Assembly: GCF_004348545.1 (NCBI RefSeq)
Contig: NZ_SMKL01000005.1
Location: 1 to 64,000 of the forward strand
Reading direction: 5' to 3'
Length of the DNA stretch: 64,000 bases
Source of the DNA: Jiangella ureilytica
Lineage (GTDB): Bacteria; Actinomycetota; Actinomycetes; Jiangellales; Jiangellaceae
In this document: piece by piece, positions 40,626 to 49,775 of the stretch
How positions within the stretch are numbered: the stretch's first letter is position 1
Layout: each line of letters starts with the position of its first letter
The notes under the pieces: model-generated
What the model was told of the DNA's origin: nothing
What the model saw: the letters and a program-made list of their open reading frames with translations, nothing else
Database searches by the model: none
Translations under genes and position numbers: made by a program

Positions 40626-43210
40626 GCCCCGAACTTCCGGCCGAGGGCTACCGTCCGCCGGCCATGCGGCAGCGCACGCTGCACATGGTCGGCAACTCGC
40701 ACCTCGACCCCGTCTGGTTGTGGCCGTGGCAGGAGGGCTATCAGGAGGCCCGCGCGACGTTCTGGTCCGCGATCCATCGCCTGCAGGAGTACCCGGACTT
40801 CGTCTTCACCTGCGACCAGGTGGTGCTGCTGTCCTGGGTCGAGGAGCAGGACCCGGAGCTGTTCGAGCAGATCCGCAAGAGGGTCGCCGAGGGCCGCTGG
40901 GTCATGACCGGTGGCTGGTGGGTCGAACCCGACTGCAACATGCCCGGCGGTGAGTCGTTCGTCCGGCAGGGGCTGTACGGCCAGCGCTACCTGCACGACC
41001 GGTTCGGCGTGACGTCGAGCGTCGGCATGAACGTCGACCCGTTCGGCCACAACGCGATGCTGCCGGCGATCCTGCGCGGCCAGCGGATGGACACCTACAC
41101 GTTCCTGCGGCCCGGCCCGCACGAGAGCGACCTCGACGGCACGGCGTTCTGGTGGGAGGCGCCCGACGGCAGCCGGGTGCTGGCCTACCGCATCCCGTTC
41201 GAGTACTGCAGCCCGCCCGGCGACGTCGCTCATCAGACGGAGAAGTCGCTGGGCCAGCTGGACCGCTCGCTGGGCGACGTCATGATCTTCTACGGCGTGG
41301 GCAACCACGGTGGCGGCCCGACCAAGGCGAACATCGAGTCGATCCATCGTCACGACCAGCGGGGATCCTACGGGAACATGATCATGTCGTCGCCTCGCCG
41401 GTACTTCGACGAGCTGGTCGCCCGCCGCGGGCCGGACGGCATGGCGCAACTGCCGGTCTGGCGCGACGACCTCCAGCACCACGCGTCGGGCTGCTACTCC
41501 TCGCACTCCGGCATCAAGCAGTGGGTGCGCCGGACCCAGGCGGCGCTGCTGTCGGCGGAGCGATGGGCCGCCATCGGTTCGGTCACGCACAACCGGGAGT
41601 ACCCGCGCGACGAGCTCGAGCACGCGTGGAAGCAACTGCTGTTCAACCAGTTCCACGACATCCTGCCGGGCTCGGCCATCGAGCACGCCTACGACGACGC
41701 CCGCGACCAGCTCGGCGAGGCGGTGGCGATCGCCAAGCGGATCATCACACGGGTGCACAACCTCATCGCCCGCGACGTCGCCGTCCCGTTCGAAGACGGC
41801 ACCCAGCCGGTGCTCGTGTTCAACCCCCACCCGTGGCCGGTCGTCTCCGAGGTGGAGTTGCAGTACGGCGTGCAGCCGACGGGCGTCCATGTCGTCGACG
41901 CCGACGGCGGGCTGGTGCCGTCGCAGCCGATTCAGTCGGTGGCGACGACCAACGACAAGGGCCGCGGCGCCGTCGTGTTCCGCGCCGAGCTGCCGCCCCT
42001 GGGCTACCGGTTGTACCGGCTCCGCCCGGGCACCGCCGTGCCCGGCCCGGCGTGGAGCGGCACCGCTCCCGGCGCGCTGACGGCATCGGAGACGGTGCTC
42101 GAGAACGACCTCCTGCGGATCGAGCTGGACCCGTCGACGGGGTGGCTGACCAGCCTGCTCGACAAGCGCACCGGCGTCGACGCGGTCGCGGGCGCCCGCG
42201 GCGAACACACCCAGGTCAGCGACGACCCCACCGATACCTGGGGGCACGGCGTGGTGTCCTACGCCTGGCCGGGCGAGGCCATGAGGACCACGCGCATCGT
42301 GCTGCGTGAGAGCGGGCCGGAGCGAGCGCGGCTGCGGGTGGAGCGCTCGTGGGGCCGGTCGACCATGACCGAGGAGTTCATCCTGCGGCAGGGCGCGGCC
42401 GAGGTCGAGGTGCGGGTGACCATCGACTGGCGCGAGCAGGCGCACCTGCTGAAGCTGCGGTTCCCTGTCGCGCTGACCGACCCGGAGGCGACGTACGAGA
42501 TCCCGTTCGGCACCCTGCGCCGCCCGGTCGACGCCGCCGAGGAGCCGGGCCAGTCCTGGGTCGACCTGACCGGGACCGTCGACGGCGTGCCGGCCGGCCT
42601 CGCGGTGGTGAACAACGCCAAGCACGCCTACGACGTCTCCCCGGCGCACGCAGACGTGTCGCCGAGCATCGGCATCACCGCCGTGCGCAGCCCGGTCTAC
42701 TCCTGGCACGATCCCCGGCTGCTCGATCCCGACGGCTTCTACTCGTTCCAGGACCAGGGCGTGCAGCGGTTCAGCTACCTGCTGGTACCGCACGCCGGCG
42801 ACTGGCGCGAGGCGGGGCTGTCCCGGCGTGCGGCCGAGCTGGGCGCGTTGCCGCGGGCCATGCTGGAGAGCTTCCACGACGGCGTGCTGCCGTCGGCGGA
42901 CGGCTACGCGGCCGACGGCGGCGGACAGGTGATGATCACCGCCGTCAAGGGCTGGGAGGACGGCGACGCCGACGCACCCGACCTGATCGTCCGGGCGGTC
43001 GAGACGACCGGCGCTCCGGCGCGGGCGCGGCTCGAGCTGTCCGTGCTCGACCGTGTCATCGAGGCCGACTTCGGGCCGAGCCAGATCCGCACCTTCCGCG
43101 TACCGCGCGACCCCGAGCAGCCGATCCAGGAGGTCGACCTGCTCGAGTGGCCGGTCGACGGTGCGATCGGCGGCGAGGCGGCCAGTGGTGCGGCAGCCGT
43201 CGGTGGCTGA
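40622..43210 (+). CDS. Glycoside hydrolase family 38 alpha-mannosidase
   Basis: 862 aa. The catalytic domain begins with NSHLDPVWLW (metal ligands H27 and D29); nucleophile D139 sits in NVDPFGHN. NQFHDILPGS (about residue 345) is the conserved helical-domain motif bearing a zinc-ligand His. C-terminal beta domains follow to the end. No signal peptide, so it acts on imported oligosaccharides. ATG at 40622 overlaps the SIS stop. Closest in style to cytosolic bacterial alpha-mannosidases, sometimes specific for alpha-1,2/1,3/1,6-mannosides. Confidence 0.93.
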   Translation: MSPELPAEGYRPPAMRQRTLHMVGNSHLDPVWLWPWQEGYQEARATFWSAIHRLQEYPDFVFTCDQVVLLSWVEEQDPELFEQIRKRVAEGRWVMTGGWWVEPDCNMPGGESFVRQGLYGQRYLHDRFGVTSSVGMNVDPFGHNAMLPAILRGQRMDTYTFLRPGPHESDLDGTAFWWEAPDGSRVLAYRIPFEYCSPPGDVAHQTEKSLGQLDRSLGDVMIFYGVGNHGGGPTKANIESIHRHDQRGSYGNMIMSSPRRYFDELVARRGPDGMAQLPVWRDDLQHHASGCYSSHSGIKQWVRRTQAALLSAERWAAIGSVTHNREYPRDELEHAWKQLLFNQFHDILPGSAIEHAYDDARDQLGEAVAIAKRIITRVHNLIARDVAVPFEDGTQPVLVFNPHPWPVVSEVELQYGVQPTGVHVVDADGGLVPSQPIQSVATTNDKGRGAVVFRAELPPLGYRLYRLRPGTAVPGPAWSGTAPGALTASETVLENDLLRIELDPSTGWLTSLLDKRTGVDAVAGARGEHTQVSDDPTDTWGHGVVSYAWPGEAMRTTRIVLRESGPERARLRVERSWGRSTMTEEFILRQGAAEVEVRVTIDWREQAHLLKLRFPVALTDPEATYEIPFGTLRRPVDAAEEPGQSWVDLTGTVDGVPAGLAVVNNAKHAYDVSPAHADVSPSIGITAVRSPVYSWHDPRLLDPDGFYSFQDQGVQRFSYLLVPHAGDWREAGLSRRAAELGALPRAMLESFHDGVLPSADGYAADGGGQVMITAVKGWEDGDADAPDLIVRAVETTGAPARARLELSVLDRVIEADFGPSQIRTFRVPRDPEQPIQEVDLLEWPVDGAIGGEAASGAAAVGG

Positions 43211-45125
43211 GATCGCCGGCGCGCCGTCGCTGCGGGTCGAGGCGCTCGACGCCACCGGAACGGTGACGGGGTACGCCGCCGTGCCGGACGGTGGCGGTCA
43301 CGTGGCCGCCGGGCCGTTCGCCGTCGAGGTGAAGATCGGTGCGCCGTCGGCGACCGGCCTGCACGAGGTCGCTCTATCGGTGTCGAACGTCTCGGCCGAC
43401 GCGTTCGCGGGGCACGTGCGGCTGGTCGCTTCCGTCGCCGACGCCGCGGACCCGTGGTGGCTGATCCCGGGCCTGTTCTACGGCGAGAACCGGCCGGTCG
43501 ACTGTGACCGGCGGTTCCCGCGGTTCGAGGCCGGCGCCGACGACCCCGCCGGCATGGTCAGCGATCACTGGTCGTTCCGCTCCGACCGTGCGGCGACGGC
43601 GGCGGTGTTCGCCTGGGGTGCCTCGGCCGGCGTCGTGGTCGCGGCGGCGGAGCTGTCGCCGTGCGGCCCGACGGGGATCGGCCTCGCCCAGCGCGGGCCG
43701 GTCGCCGACGTCCACGTGGTGTTCCCGTTCCGCGAGGATCCCGTCACGTACTACGGGTCGGCCGAGCCGTTGCCCCCGCACGCCGGTGTGTACATCTGGC
43801 AGCCGGGCGAGCTGGTCGAACTGCGGGCGGCGACGTCGCGGCTGCCCGCCGACCGCCACGCCTACGCGCCGGTCCTGCGCGCCGTCTACGAGCAGAACCG
43901 GCTGCTGCACCCCGTCACTCCCTGGGTCACCGTGCCCGACGCCGCCGCGATCGCCGCCGAGGGCCTGGTCCGCTGGCACTACGACCCCGACCCCGGCGTG
44001 CTGCTCGAGACCGTCGGCTTCGACCGCGAGGTCAGCGGGGGCGACGGCCGCCCCGTCGACCGGCAGGCCATGCACGTCGGCTGGATCAGTGGCATCCCGT
44101 GGGCGTACGCGCTGCTGGCGCACGGACGGCGGTCCGGCTCGGCTGCCGCCGTCGAGGCCGCGACGCACGTCATCGACTTCTGCTGCGCGAACCTGTCGCC
44201 GTCGGGCACCTTCTGGGGACGGTGGGAGCGGGCCGGCGGGTGGACGCAGAGCTGGACGCCGATCACGCACGGGCTGCACGCCCGGACGCTCGGCGAGGCG
44301 ACGCTGTTCCTGCTGCGTGCGCTGGCGCTGCCCGGCGGCTCGCGGCCGGCGTGGGTCGCCGCGGCGCGGTCCAACCTCGACGCCGTCCGCGACCGGCAGC
44401 GCACCGACGGCAACCTGGGCTCGGTCCACCACGCCGAGGACGGCCGGGTGCTGTCGTGGACGGGCGCGTCGGGGCTGACCTGGATCGCCGCGTTCTGCGA
44501 GGCGGCGCACCTGGACGGCGACGGGTCCTATCTGGCGGCCGCGGAACGGGCCGGCGACTACTACGCGAGGTTCGTCGAGCGGGAGTTCATCCACGGGGCG
44601 CCCGAGGACGTCGACCTCGCGCCCACGTCGGAGGACGGCTACGCGGCCGTGATGGCGTACGTCGCGCTGCACCGACGCACCGGCGCCGCGCGCTGGCTCG
44701 ACCTGGCTCGGCGGGCGGCGGACTGGACGCTGACGTTCCGCTACACCTACAACGTGCGGTTCGCACCGCGCACGCCGCTGGGCATCTACGGGTTCGCCAC
44801 CCGCGGCGGCGACCAGGCGTCGCCGTCGAACCAGCACCTGCACGCCTACGGCCTGGTCTGCACGGCCGAGCTGGCCGAGCTCTCCGCCGCGACCGGCGAC
44901 CCGCACTACCGCGAGCGGGCCGAGGAGGCGGTGGCCTGCTTCCGCCAGCTGATTCCCACGGCCGACGGCGAGGTCAACGCCTACCGCGGCATGATCACCG
45001 AGCGGTACTACCAGACGGAGTGCTTCCAGCCGAAGGGCATGCTGCTGACGCTGTCGCACGCCTGGAGCGCGGGCGTCCTGTTGCTCGCGTGTGAGCAGCT
45101 GATCGCCGGCGGCGGCCGGGCGTGA
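43185..45125 (+). CDS. Unidentified protein with a probable (alpha/alpha)-barrel C-terminal half
   Basis: About 646 aa. The N-terminal 250 residues look beta-rich. The C-terminal half is a set of paired helices with conserved aromatic turns (WISGIPWAYALLAHG, TFWGRWERAGGW, TWIAAFCEAAHL), as in six-hairpin glycosidases, epimerases and lyases. I cannot assign a family. GTG at 43185 follows GGCGAGGCGG; GTGs at 43188 and 43203 are alternatives. It overlaps the end of the GH38 gene and is the last gene of operon 2, so it should act on the same glycan. Confidence 0.7.
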   Translation: MVRQPSVAEIAGAPSLRVEALDATGTVTGYAAVPDGGGHVAAGPFAVEVKIGAPSATGLHEVALSVSNVSADAFAGHVRLVASVADAADPWWLIPGLFYGENRPVDCDRRFPRFEAGADDPAGMVSDHWSFRSDRAATAAVFAWGASAGVVVAAAELSPCGPTGIGLAQRGPVADVHVVFPFREDPVTYYGSAEPLPPHAGVYIWQPGELVELRAATSRLPADRHAYAPVLRAVYEQNRLLHPVTPWVTVPDAAAIAAEGLVRWHYDPDPGVLLETVGFDREVSGGDGRPVDRQAMHVGWISGIPWAYALLAHGRRSGSAAAVEAATHVIDFCCANLSPSGTFWGRWERAGGWTQSWTPITHGLHARTLGEATLFLLRALALPGGSRPAWVAAARSNLDAVRDRQRTDGNLGSVHHAEDGRVLSWTGASGLTWIAAFCEAAHLDGDGSYLAAAERAGDYYARFVEREFIHGAPEDVDLAPTSEDGYAAVMAYVALHRRTGAARWLDLARRAADWTLTFRYTYNVRFAPRTPLGIYGFATRGGDQASPSNQHLHAYGLVCTAELAELSAATGDPHYRERAEEAVACFRQLIPTADGEVNAYRGMITERYYQTECFQPKGMLLTLSHAWSAGVLLLACEQLIAGGGRA

Positions 45126-45126
45126 C

Positions 45127-45400
45127 TCACACCGGGCGCCGTCCGGCCCGGGCCAGGATGTCCTCGGCCAGGATGTCCTCGGCCTGGGCGGCCAGGGTGG
45201 CGACCAGGTCGGCCGCAGTGGGCAGGTCGGTGATCAGGTCGACGCCCTCGCCGGCCCAGACGGGCAACGGCGGGATCGCGCCGCTGGCCACGTCGTCCTG
45301 GTAGTCCTGCCGAGCCCGGGCGTCTGCGGCGAGCTCGGTCCCGCGGCCGCGCCAGCGGTCGAGGCAGGGTGCCCGTGGGTGCGGGCGGGAGCGGCGCCTG
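45127..45400 (-). pseudogene. C-terminal remnant of a nitronate monooxygenase
   Basis: The reading frame ending at 45127 gives RWRGRGTELAADARARQDY, then PVWAGEGVDLITDLPTAADL, which resembles the last 70-80 residues of actinobacterial nitronate monooxygenases. Nothing upstream encodes the flavin-binding barrel: the sequence at 45412-45470 is already unrelated. It also holds a 15-bp tandem duplication (about 45154-45184) giving LAEDILAEDIL. Confidence 0.65.
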
Positions 45401-45471
45401 CGCGATCGCATGGCACAGGCCGAGCAGCTCGGTGAAGGCCGTCGTCGACCATCGTCGCGCTCCCGCGGTGG

Positions 45472-45942
45472 TCAGCCGCAGGCAGCCTCGTCCTCGATCA
45501 GCCGCCGGGGGCCGGGACCGTGCTCGCCGAGCGCGTCATGCATGTTGGCCAGCGCACACCGGCGCAGCGAGAGGCAACCGCACCCGATGCAGTCGGTGAA
45601 GTCGTCGCGCAGCTGCTGCAGCTGCCGGATCCGCTCGTCCAGCTCGGCCCGCCACCGCATGGACAGCCGCTCCCAGTCCTCCTGGTTGGGCGTGCGCCCG
45701 TCCGGCAGACTTGCCAGCGCCCGGTTGATGTCGGCCAGCGGGATGCCGACGCGCTGCGCGATGCGGATCAGCGCCACGCGGCGCAGCGTCGCCCTCTTGT
45801 ACCGGCGCTGGTTGCCCGAGGTGCGCCGCGAGCTGATGAGGCCCTGCCGCTCGTAGAAGTGCAGCGCCGACACCGCGACACCGCTGCGCTGGGAGAGCTC
45901 GCCGACGCTGAGCTCGGACTTGTTCCATGCAACGGTGTCCAT
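45472..45942 (-). CDS. soxR: Redox-sensing MerR-family regulator SoxR
   Basis: 156 aa. MerR helix-turn-helix (about residues 11-50, [26 protein letters not shown]), a dimerisation helix, then the [2Fe-2S] ligands C118, C121, C123 and C129 in [12 protein letters not shown]. SoxR activates promoters with 19-bp spacers when its cluster is oxidised; in actinomycetes it answers redox-active antibiotics and controls pumps and reductases rather than SoxS (known of the family). ATG at 45942. The divergent promoter at 45959 carries its box, and a second box lies at 7765. Confidence 0.95.
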   Translation of the reverse strand: MDTVAWNKSELSVGELSQRSGVAVSALHFYERQGLISSRRTSGNQRRYKRATLRRVALIRIAQRVGIPLADINRALASLPDGRTPNQEDWERLSMRWRAELDERIRQLQQLRDDFTDCIGCGCLSLRRCALANMHDALGEHGPGPRRLIEDEAACG

Positions 45943-45958
45943 GTGCTGCCTCTCGTGC

Positions 45959-45989
45959 TTGACCTCAACGAAAGTTGAGGTTCTAGCGT
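45959..45989 (+). promoter_or_regulatory. SoxR-box promoter of the divergent oxidoreductase
   Basis: -35 TTGACC (45959-45964), 19-bp spacer, -10 TAGCGT (45984-45989), dyad ACCTCAAC-N4-GTTGAGGT (45962-45981). The -10 ends 7 nt before ATG 45997, so the mRNA is probably leaderless. Confidence 0.87.
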
Positions 45990-45996
45990 AACCGGC

Positions 45997-46977
45997 ATGC
46001 ATGCCATCCGACTGCACGAGTTCGGCCCGGCCGAGAACCTGCGCTACGAGGAGGTGCCCGATCCGGTCCCGGCGGCGGGCCAGGTGCGCATCGCCGTCGA
46101 GGCGAGCGGGGTGCACCTGCTCGACACCGTGCTGCGGGCCGGGCCGGGTAGTGGCGGGCCGCCGGCGGTGCCGTCGCTGCCGGTCATTCCCGGACGCGAG
46201 GTGGCGGGCACGGTCGACCTGGTCGCCGACGGTGTCGACGGCGCCTGGCTGGGCCGGCGGGTGGTGGCGCACCTGGGCGCCGCGGGCGCCGGGTACGCGC
46301 GGCTGGCGGTCGCGCCGGTGTCGGCGCTGCACGTGGTGCCGGACGGGCTCGACCTCGCCGCGGCGGTGGCGATGATCGGGACCGGCCGCACCGCGGTGGG
46401 CGTGCTGGACGTGGCCGCGCCGACCGCTGACGACGTGGTGTTGGTGACGGCCTCGGCCGGTGGGCTGGGCAGCCTGTTCGTCCAGGCGGGACGGAATGCC
46501 GGCGCCGTGGTCGTCGCCGTGGCGGGCGGGGCTGAGAAGGTCGATCGGGTGCGCGGGCTGGGGGCGTCGATCGTGGCCGACTACACCGCGGCGGACTGGC
46601 CGGAACGGGTCACCTCGCTGCTCGGCGGCCGCGAGGTGACCGTGGTGCTCGACGGGGTCGGCGGCGGCTCGGGGCGGGCGGCGATGGACCTGCTCGGCGT
46701 CGGCGGCAGGCTGGTGATGTTCGGCTGGTCGTCCGGAGAGCTGCTGCCGTTCACATCGTCGGACCTGGTCGATCGCGGGCTGACGGCGACCTGGGCCGTC
46801 GGGCGGCGGCTGGCCGCCCGGCCGGGCGCGCTGCGCGAGCTGGAGACGCGGTCGCTGGCAGCCGCCGCCGACGGGGAACTGGTTCCGCTGGTGCAGCGGC
46901 TACCGCTGGAGCGCGCCGCTGCGGCGCATGCTGCCCTGGAGTCTCGCCGGAGCTTCGGCAAGGTCGTCCTGGTCTGA
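45997..46977 (+). CDS. Zinc-type/quinone oxidoreductase-like dehydrogenase (MDR superfamily)
   Basis: 326 aa. A GroES-like N-terminal domain (about 1-120) and a Rossmann domain with [17 protein letters not shown] cofactor loop. The structural-zinc Cys cluster is absent and no catalytic Cys is visible, so it belongs to the zinc-independent quinone-reductase branch. It is transcribed from the SoxR-box promoter, a common target type of actinobacterial SoxR, and probably reduces quinones or other redox cyclers with NADPH. ATG at 45997. The 3' end overlaps the convergent secreted-protein gene by 78 bp. Confidence 0.9.
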   Translation: MHAIRLHEFGPAENLRYEEVPDPVPAAGQVRIAVEASGVHLLDTVLRAGPGSGGPPAVPSLPVIPGREVAGTVDLVADGVDGAWLGRRVVAHLGAAGAGYARLAVAPVSALHVVPDGLDLAAAVAMIGTGRTAVGVLDVAAPTADDVVLVTASAGGLGSLFVQAGRNAGAVVVAVAGGAEKVDRVRGLGASIVADYTAADWPERVTSLLGGREVTVVLDGVGGGSGRAAMDLLGVGGRLVMFGWSSGELLPFTSSDLVDRGLTATWAVGRRLAARPGALRELETRSLAAAADGELVPLVQRLPLERAAAAHAALESRRSFGKVVLV

Positions 46978-48120
46978 CCGCGCGGTGCGCTGGATCCGGG
47001 TGTTGTCGCGGGCCCGGACCCATGGTTCCTGGCTGTCGCGCACGCAGGCCGGTGGGCCGATCTCGGTGAGGTCCTTCGGGTCGCGCCACTGCTGAGGCAG
47101 GTGCGTGCCGGGGTAGGACGGTCCGAGCTCGTTCCCGTAGAACCGGTTGCCGAACGAGCCGCACTCCTGAGGCGAGGCGTTGGCCGCCGCGCACGCGTCG
47201 TCGCAGAACCACTCGCTGTAGAAGCCCACCGGCGAGTAGGAGGTGTAGTTGAACCGATTGCCGTGGAACACGTTCTCGTCCGAGGAGTTCCGGACCCGGA
47301 CCGGGCTGCCCGTGATGTAGCTGAAGACGTTGGAGTCGACGATGTTGTGGTCGGAGCCGTGCGCCAGGTACACGCCGTGCACGGCGCTCAGGTTGACCTG
47401 CGTGTTCTCGAGCCGGACGAAATGGTTGTTGCGCACCACGTTGTCGTCGCTGTTGATCAGGGTGAGTCCGCCGAAGCCGGGCGCTCCCGGAACGTAGACG
47501 TCGCCCATCCGCTCGAAGCGCATCCCGTAGACGGTGTTGCCGTTGACGCCGGGGCCGTCCGGCACCCGCACGCCAGTGGAGTTGTCGACCCGCCCCGCCA
47601 GCGTCAGCCCGCCGCGGCGGTAGTCGCGCACCTGCAGGTAGTAGAAGCGCAGGTCGGTGGTGCCGCCCATGTCGGTGCCGCCGAGCCGGGCCTGCAGCCA
47701 GTACTCGTCGCTGCCGGTGCCCTGGAAGATCGGGCGCGTCGGCGCGGGGTCGCCGGGGCTGTAGCCGGCCGGCATGAACGAGATGCTGTGCCCGTAGATG
47801 TACGTCGACCATCGCGTCTCGGGCGCCACGTACGTGCCGGGAGCGATGTGCACCTCGACATCGGTCTGCGGGTCGTACTCCTTGAGCCGGGTCTGGACGG
47901 CGGCGAGCGTGGGAAGCGGCGACGACGGGGTGAGCCCGGTGTTGGCCGTGGCGCCGTCCGGAGCCATGTACAGGAGGAAGGGCCCGTCGGCCGCCGGGCT
48001 CTCGGGAGCGTCCGGGGTCGCGTCGGCGGCCGGGGTCTCGGTGGCGGCCTGCGCACCGGGCACCGCTGCGGCGAGCGCCACCAGGACCGCGGTGACCGCC
48101 AAGCGGATGACACGCCCCAC
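46900..48120 (-). CDS. Secreted parallel beta-helix protein
   Basis: 406 aa. GTG at 48120 follows TGGGAGACGAC and opens a clean signal peptide (residues 1-26, VIRLAVTAVLVALAAAVPGAQA). After an Ala/Pro/Asp-rich linker, a right-handed beta-helix follows with repeated NNHFV, DSNVF and GNRFN turns, as in pectate-lyase-like and carbohydrate-acting proteins. FFCDDACAAANASPQECG-type cysteines near residue 320 suggest disulfides. The last about 40 codons overlap the oxidoreductase gene. Function unknown; it may bind or cleave polysaccharide. Confidence 0.8.
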   Translation of the reverse strand: MGRVIRLAVTAVLVALAAAVPGAQAATETPAADATPDAPESPAADGPFLLYMAPDGATANTGLTPSSPLPTLAAVQTRLKEYDPQTDVEVHIAPGTYVAPETRWSTYIYGHSISFMPAGYSPGDPAPTRPIFQGTGSDEYWLQARLGGTDMGGTTDLRFYYLQVRDYRRGGLTLAGRVDNSTGVRVPDGPGVNGNTVYGMRFERMGDVYVPGAPGFGGLTLINSDDNVVRNNHFVRLENTQVNLSAVHGVYLAHGSDHNIVDSNVFSYITGSPVRVRNSSDENVFHGNRFNYTSYSPVGFYSEWFCDDACAAANASPQECGSFGNRFYGNELGPSYPGTHLPQQWRDPKDLTEIGPPACVRDSQEPWVRARDNTRIQRTARSDQDDLAEAPARLQGSMRRSGALQR

Positions 48121-48230
48121 GTCGTCTCCCAACCGTCGTCTCGCCCCGAGTTGCCCACTATCCATGGTGCCCGGCCGCGGGGCGACACCGCGTCCGGGTG
48201 CCGGACCTCCCCTGCCGGCGCGTCGTCGCC

Positions 48231-49481
48231 CTACTCGCTGCAGTCCAGGCCGGGGAAGACGGTCTCGTCGCTCGCGGGTGCGGTGGTCTGGCGCTCCTGG
48301 GCGCGGCACGCACGCAGCCGCAGGGTGTGCACCAGTCGCTCCGCCTCGTCGAGGTCGCCGGCGGCGATGGTCGCGCCCACCTCGTCGCGGTAGACGTCCG
48401 GCAGCGCCTCCAGCGGCAGGTCGCCGGGGACCTCGTACAGCTCGGACAGGTGGACCGGGCCCAGCTCGTGCCGGACGCCCTGGTAGATCGCCACCTGGCC
48501 GTTACTGGTGCCGATGTAGTACTGGTCGCGGACCCAGTGGTTGGCGTAGGACAGTCCGGCCCAGCCGACCGCGAGCACGGCGGCCACGGTGATGACCGGG
48601 CGCAGCCCGCGCCGTCGCCGCCGGTGCCGGGTTCGCGGTGCGTAGCGCATGACCTCGGGGTCGTTCTCGAACTCGGCCGGCTCGCCGTCGCTGGGGTCGG
48701 CGTCCTCGGCGGCCGACCCGACGGTGATCGTCTCGCGGGCGTCCACGACGGTGTCGGCGGCGTCGACCTCGGCGATCTCGCCGATGACGACGGTGACGTT
48801 GTCGGGCGCGCCGGCGTCCAGGGTCATCGCGATGAGGCGGTCGGCGGCATCCTCGACGGTGCGCGCGCGGGCGAGCGTCTCTTCGATCTCGCGGTCCGTC
48901 ACGACGTCTGAGAGCCCGTCGCTGCAGATCAGGACGCGGTCGCCGGGCTGGACGTCGATGATCGAGTAGTCCGGGTGGATCGGCGACTGGCCCTGGAGCA
49001 CCTTCGTCACCACGGAGCGGGCCGGGTGCTCGCGGGCGTCCTCGGGCGTGATGCGGCCGTCGTCGACCAGCGACTGGACGAACGTGTGGTCGCGGGTGAT
49101 CTGCGTCAGGCCGCCGTCGCGCAGCAGGTACGCGCGCGAGTCACCGATGTGGCCGAGCGCCAGCTGCACGCCGTTCCACAGCAGCGACGTGCTCGTCGTG
49201 CCCATGCCGGCGCGCGTGGGGTCGGCGCGGGCGAGCTGGTCGATGCGGCTGTTGGCGGCGCTGACCGCGGCCGACAGCACTTCGATGGGGTCGCCGTCGG
49301 GCGGCTGGTCGGCCTTGACGAGCATGTCGATGGCCGCGCGGCTGGCGACCTCGCCGGCTGCGTGCCCGCCCATGCCGTCGGCGACCGCCAGGAGGTAGGG
49401 CCCGGCGTAGCCGGAGTCCTCGTTGCCCTCTCGGACCAGGCCGACGTCAGAGCGCGCGACGTAGCGCAGCGTCAGCGGCAT
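48231..49481 (-). CDS. PP2C-family Ser/Thr protein phosphatase, paralogue of PstP
   Basis: 416 aa. The PP2C catalytic domain (1-240) has the same motifs as the gene at 1-1351, followed by a membrane helix (about 303-320, VITVAAVLAVGWAGL) and an extracytoplasmic tail ending LDCSE. It shares architecture with PstP but lacks the Thr/Pro tail and is not next to FHA or kinase genes. The first 52 codons are nearly identical in DNA to the pstP copy, the rest clearly diverged. ATG at 49481. It probably adds a second phosphatase to the same kinase network. Confidence 0.93.
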   Translation of the reverse strand: MPLTLRYVARSDVGLVREGNEDSGYAGPYLLAVADGMGGHAAGEVASRAAIDMLVKADQPPDGDPIEVLSAAVSAANSRIDQLARADPTRAGMGTTSTSLLWNGVQLALGHIGDSRAYLLRDGGLTQITRDHTFVQSLVDDGRITPEDAREHPARSVVTKVLQGQSPIHPDYSIIDVQPGDRVLICSDGLSDVVTDREIEETLARARTVEDAADRLIAMTLDAGAPDNVTVVIGEIAEVDAADTVVDARETITVGSAAEDADPSDGEPAEFENDPEVMRYAPRTRHRRRRRGLRPVITVAAVLAVGWAGLSYANHWVRDQYYIGTSNGQVAIYQGVRHELGPVHLSELYEVPGDLPLEALPDVYRDEVGATIAAGDLDEAERLVHTLRLRACRAQERQTTAPASDETVFPGLDCSE

Positions 49482-49483
49482 CG
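49326..49483 (-). repeat. 158-bp near-identical patch shared with pstP (copy B)
   Basis: Partner of 1196-1353: 156 of 158 bases identical, same orientation and same codon phase. Confidence 0.9.
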
Positions 49484-49775
49484 ATTCCCTACTCCCGCAC
49501 CCATCGAGGCGTGACGGGCCGCCCGCCCGCCACGTCGCCTCCCCCCAGAGACATGTCGATCACAGCGGATCGTAACCGCCAACCGTGGGTCGCGGCGGAG
49601 TCGCCACGCGGACCGGCGTTGTCCACAGGTCTCGCGGATTCGCGGAGTCGTCCACATTTCCGGGTTCGGCGGATGCGGGCGGGTGGGTGGTCGACGAACG
49701 ATGAAGGGGTCCGGCCGAGCAGCCGGTCCGGGGCCCCCGGGGGCCTCGTCCCCGTGACGTGAGAGGACTCCATCC

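Noticed and set aside
49726-49750. GC palindrome (GGCCCCCGGGGGCC) upstream of the secreted protein gene
   Set aside because: Pure G/C composition makes chance palindromes likely; no repeat partner or promoter association found.
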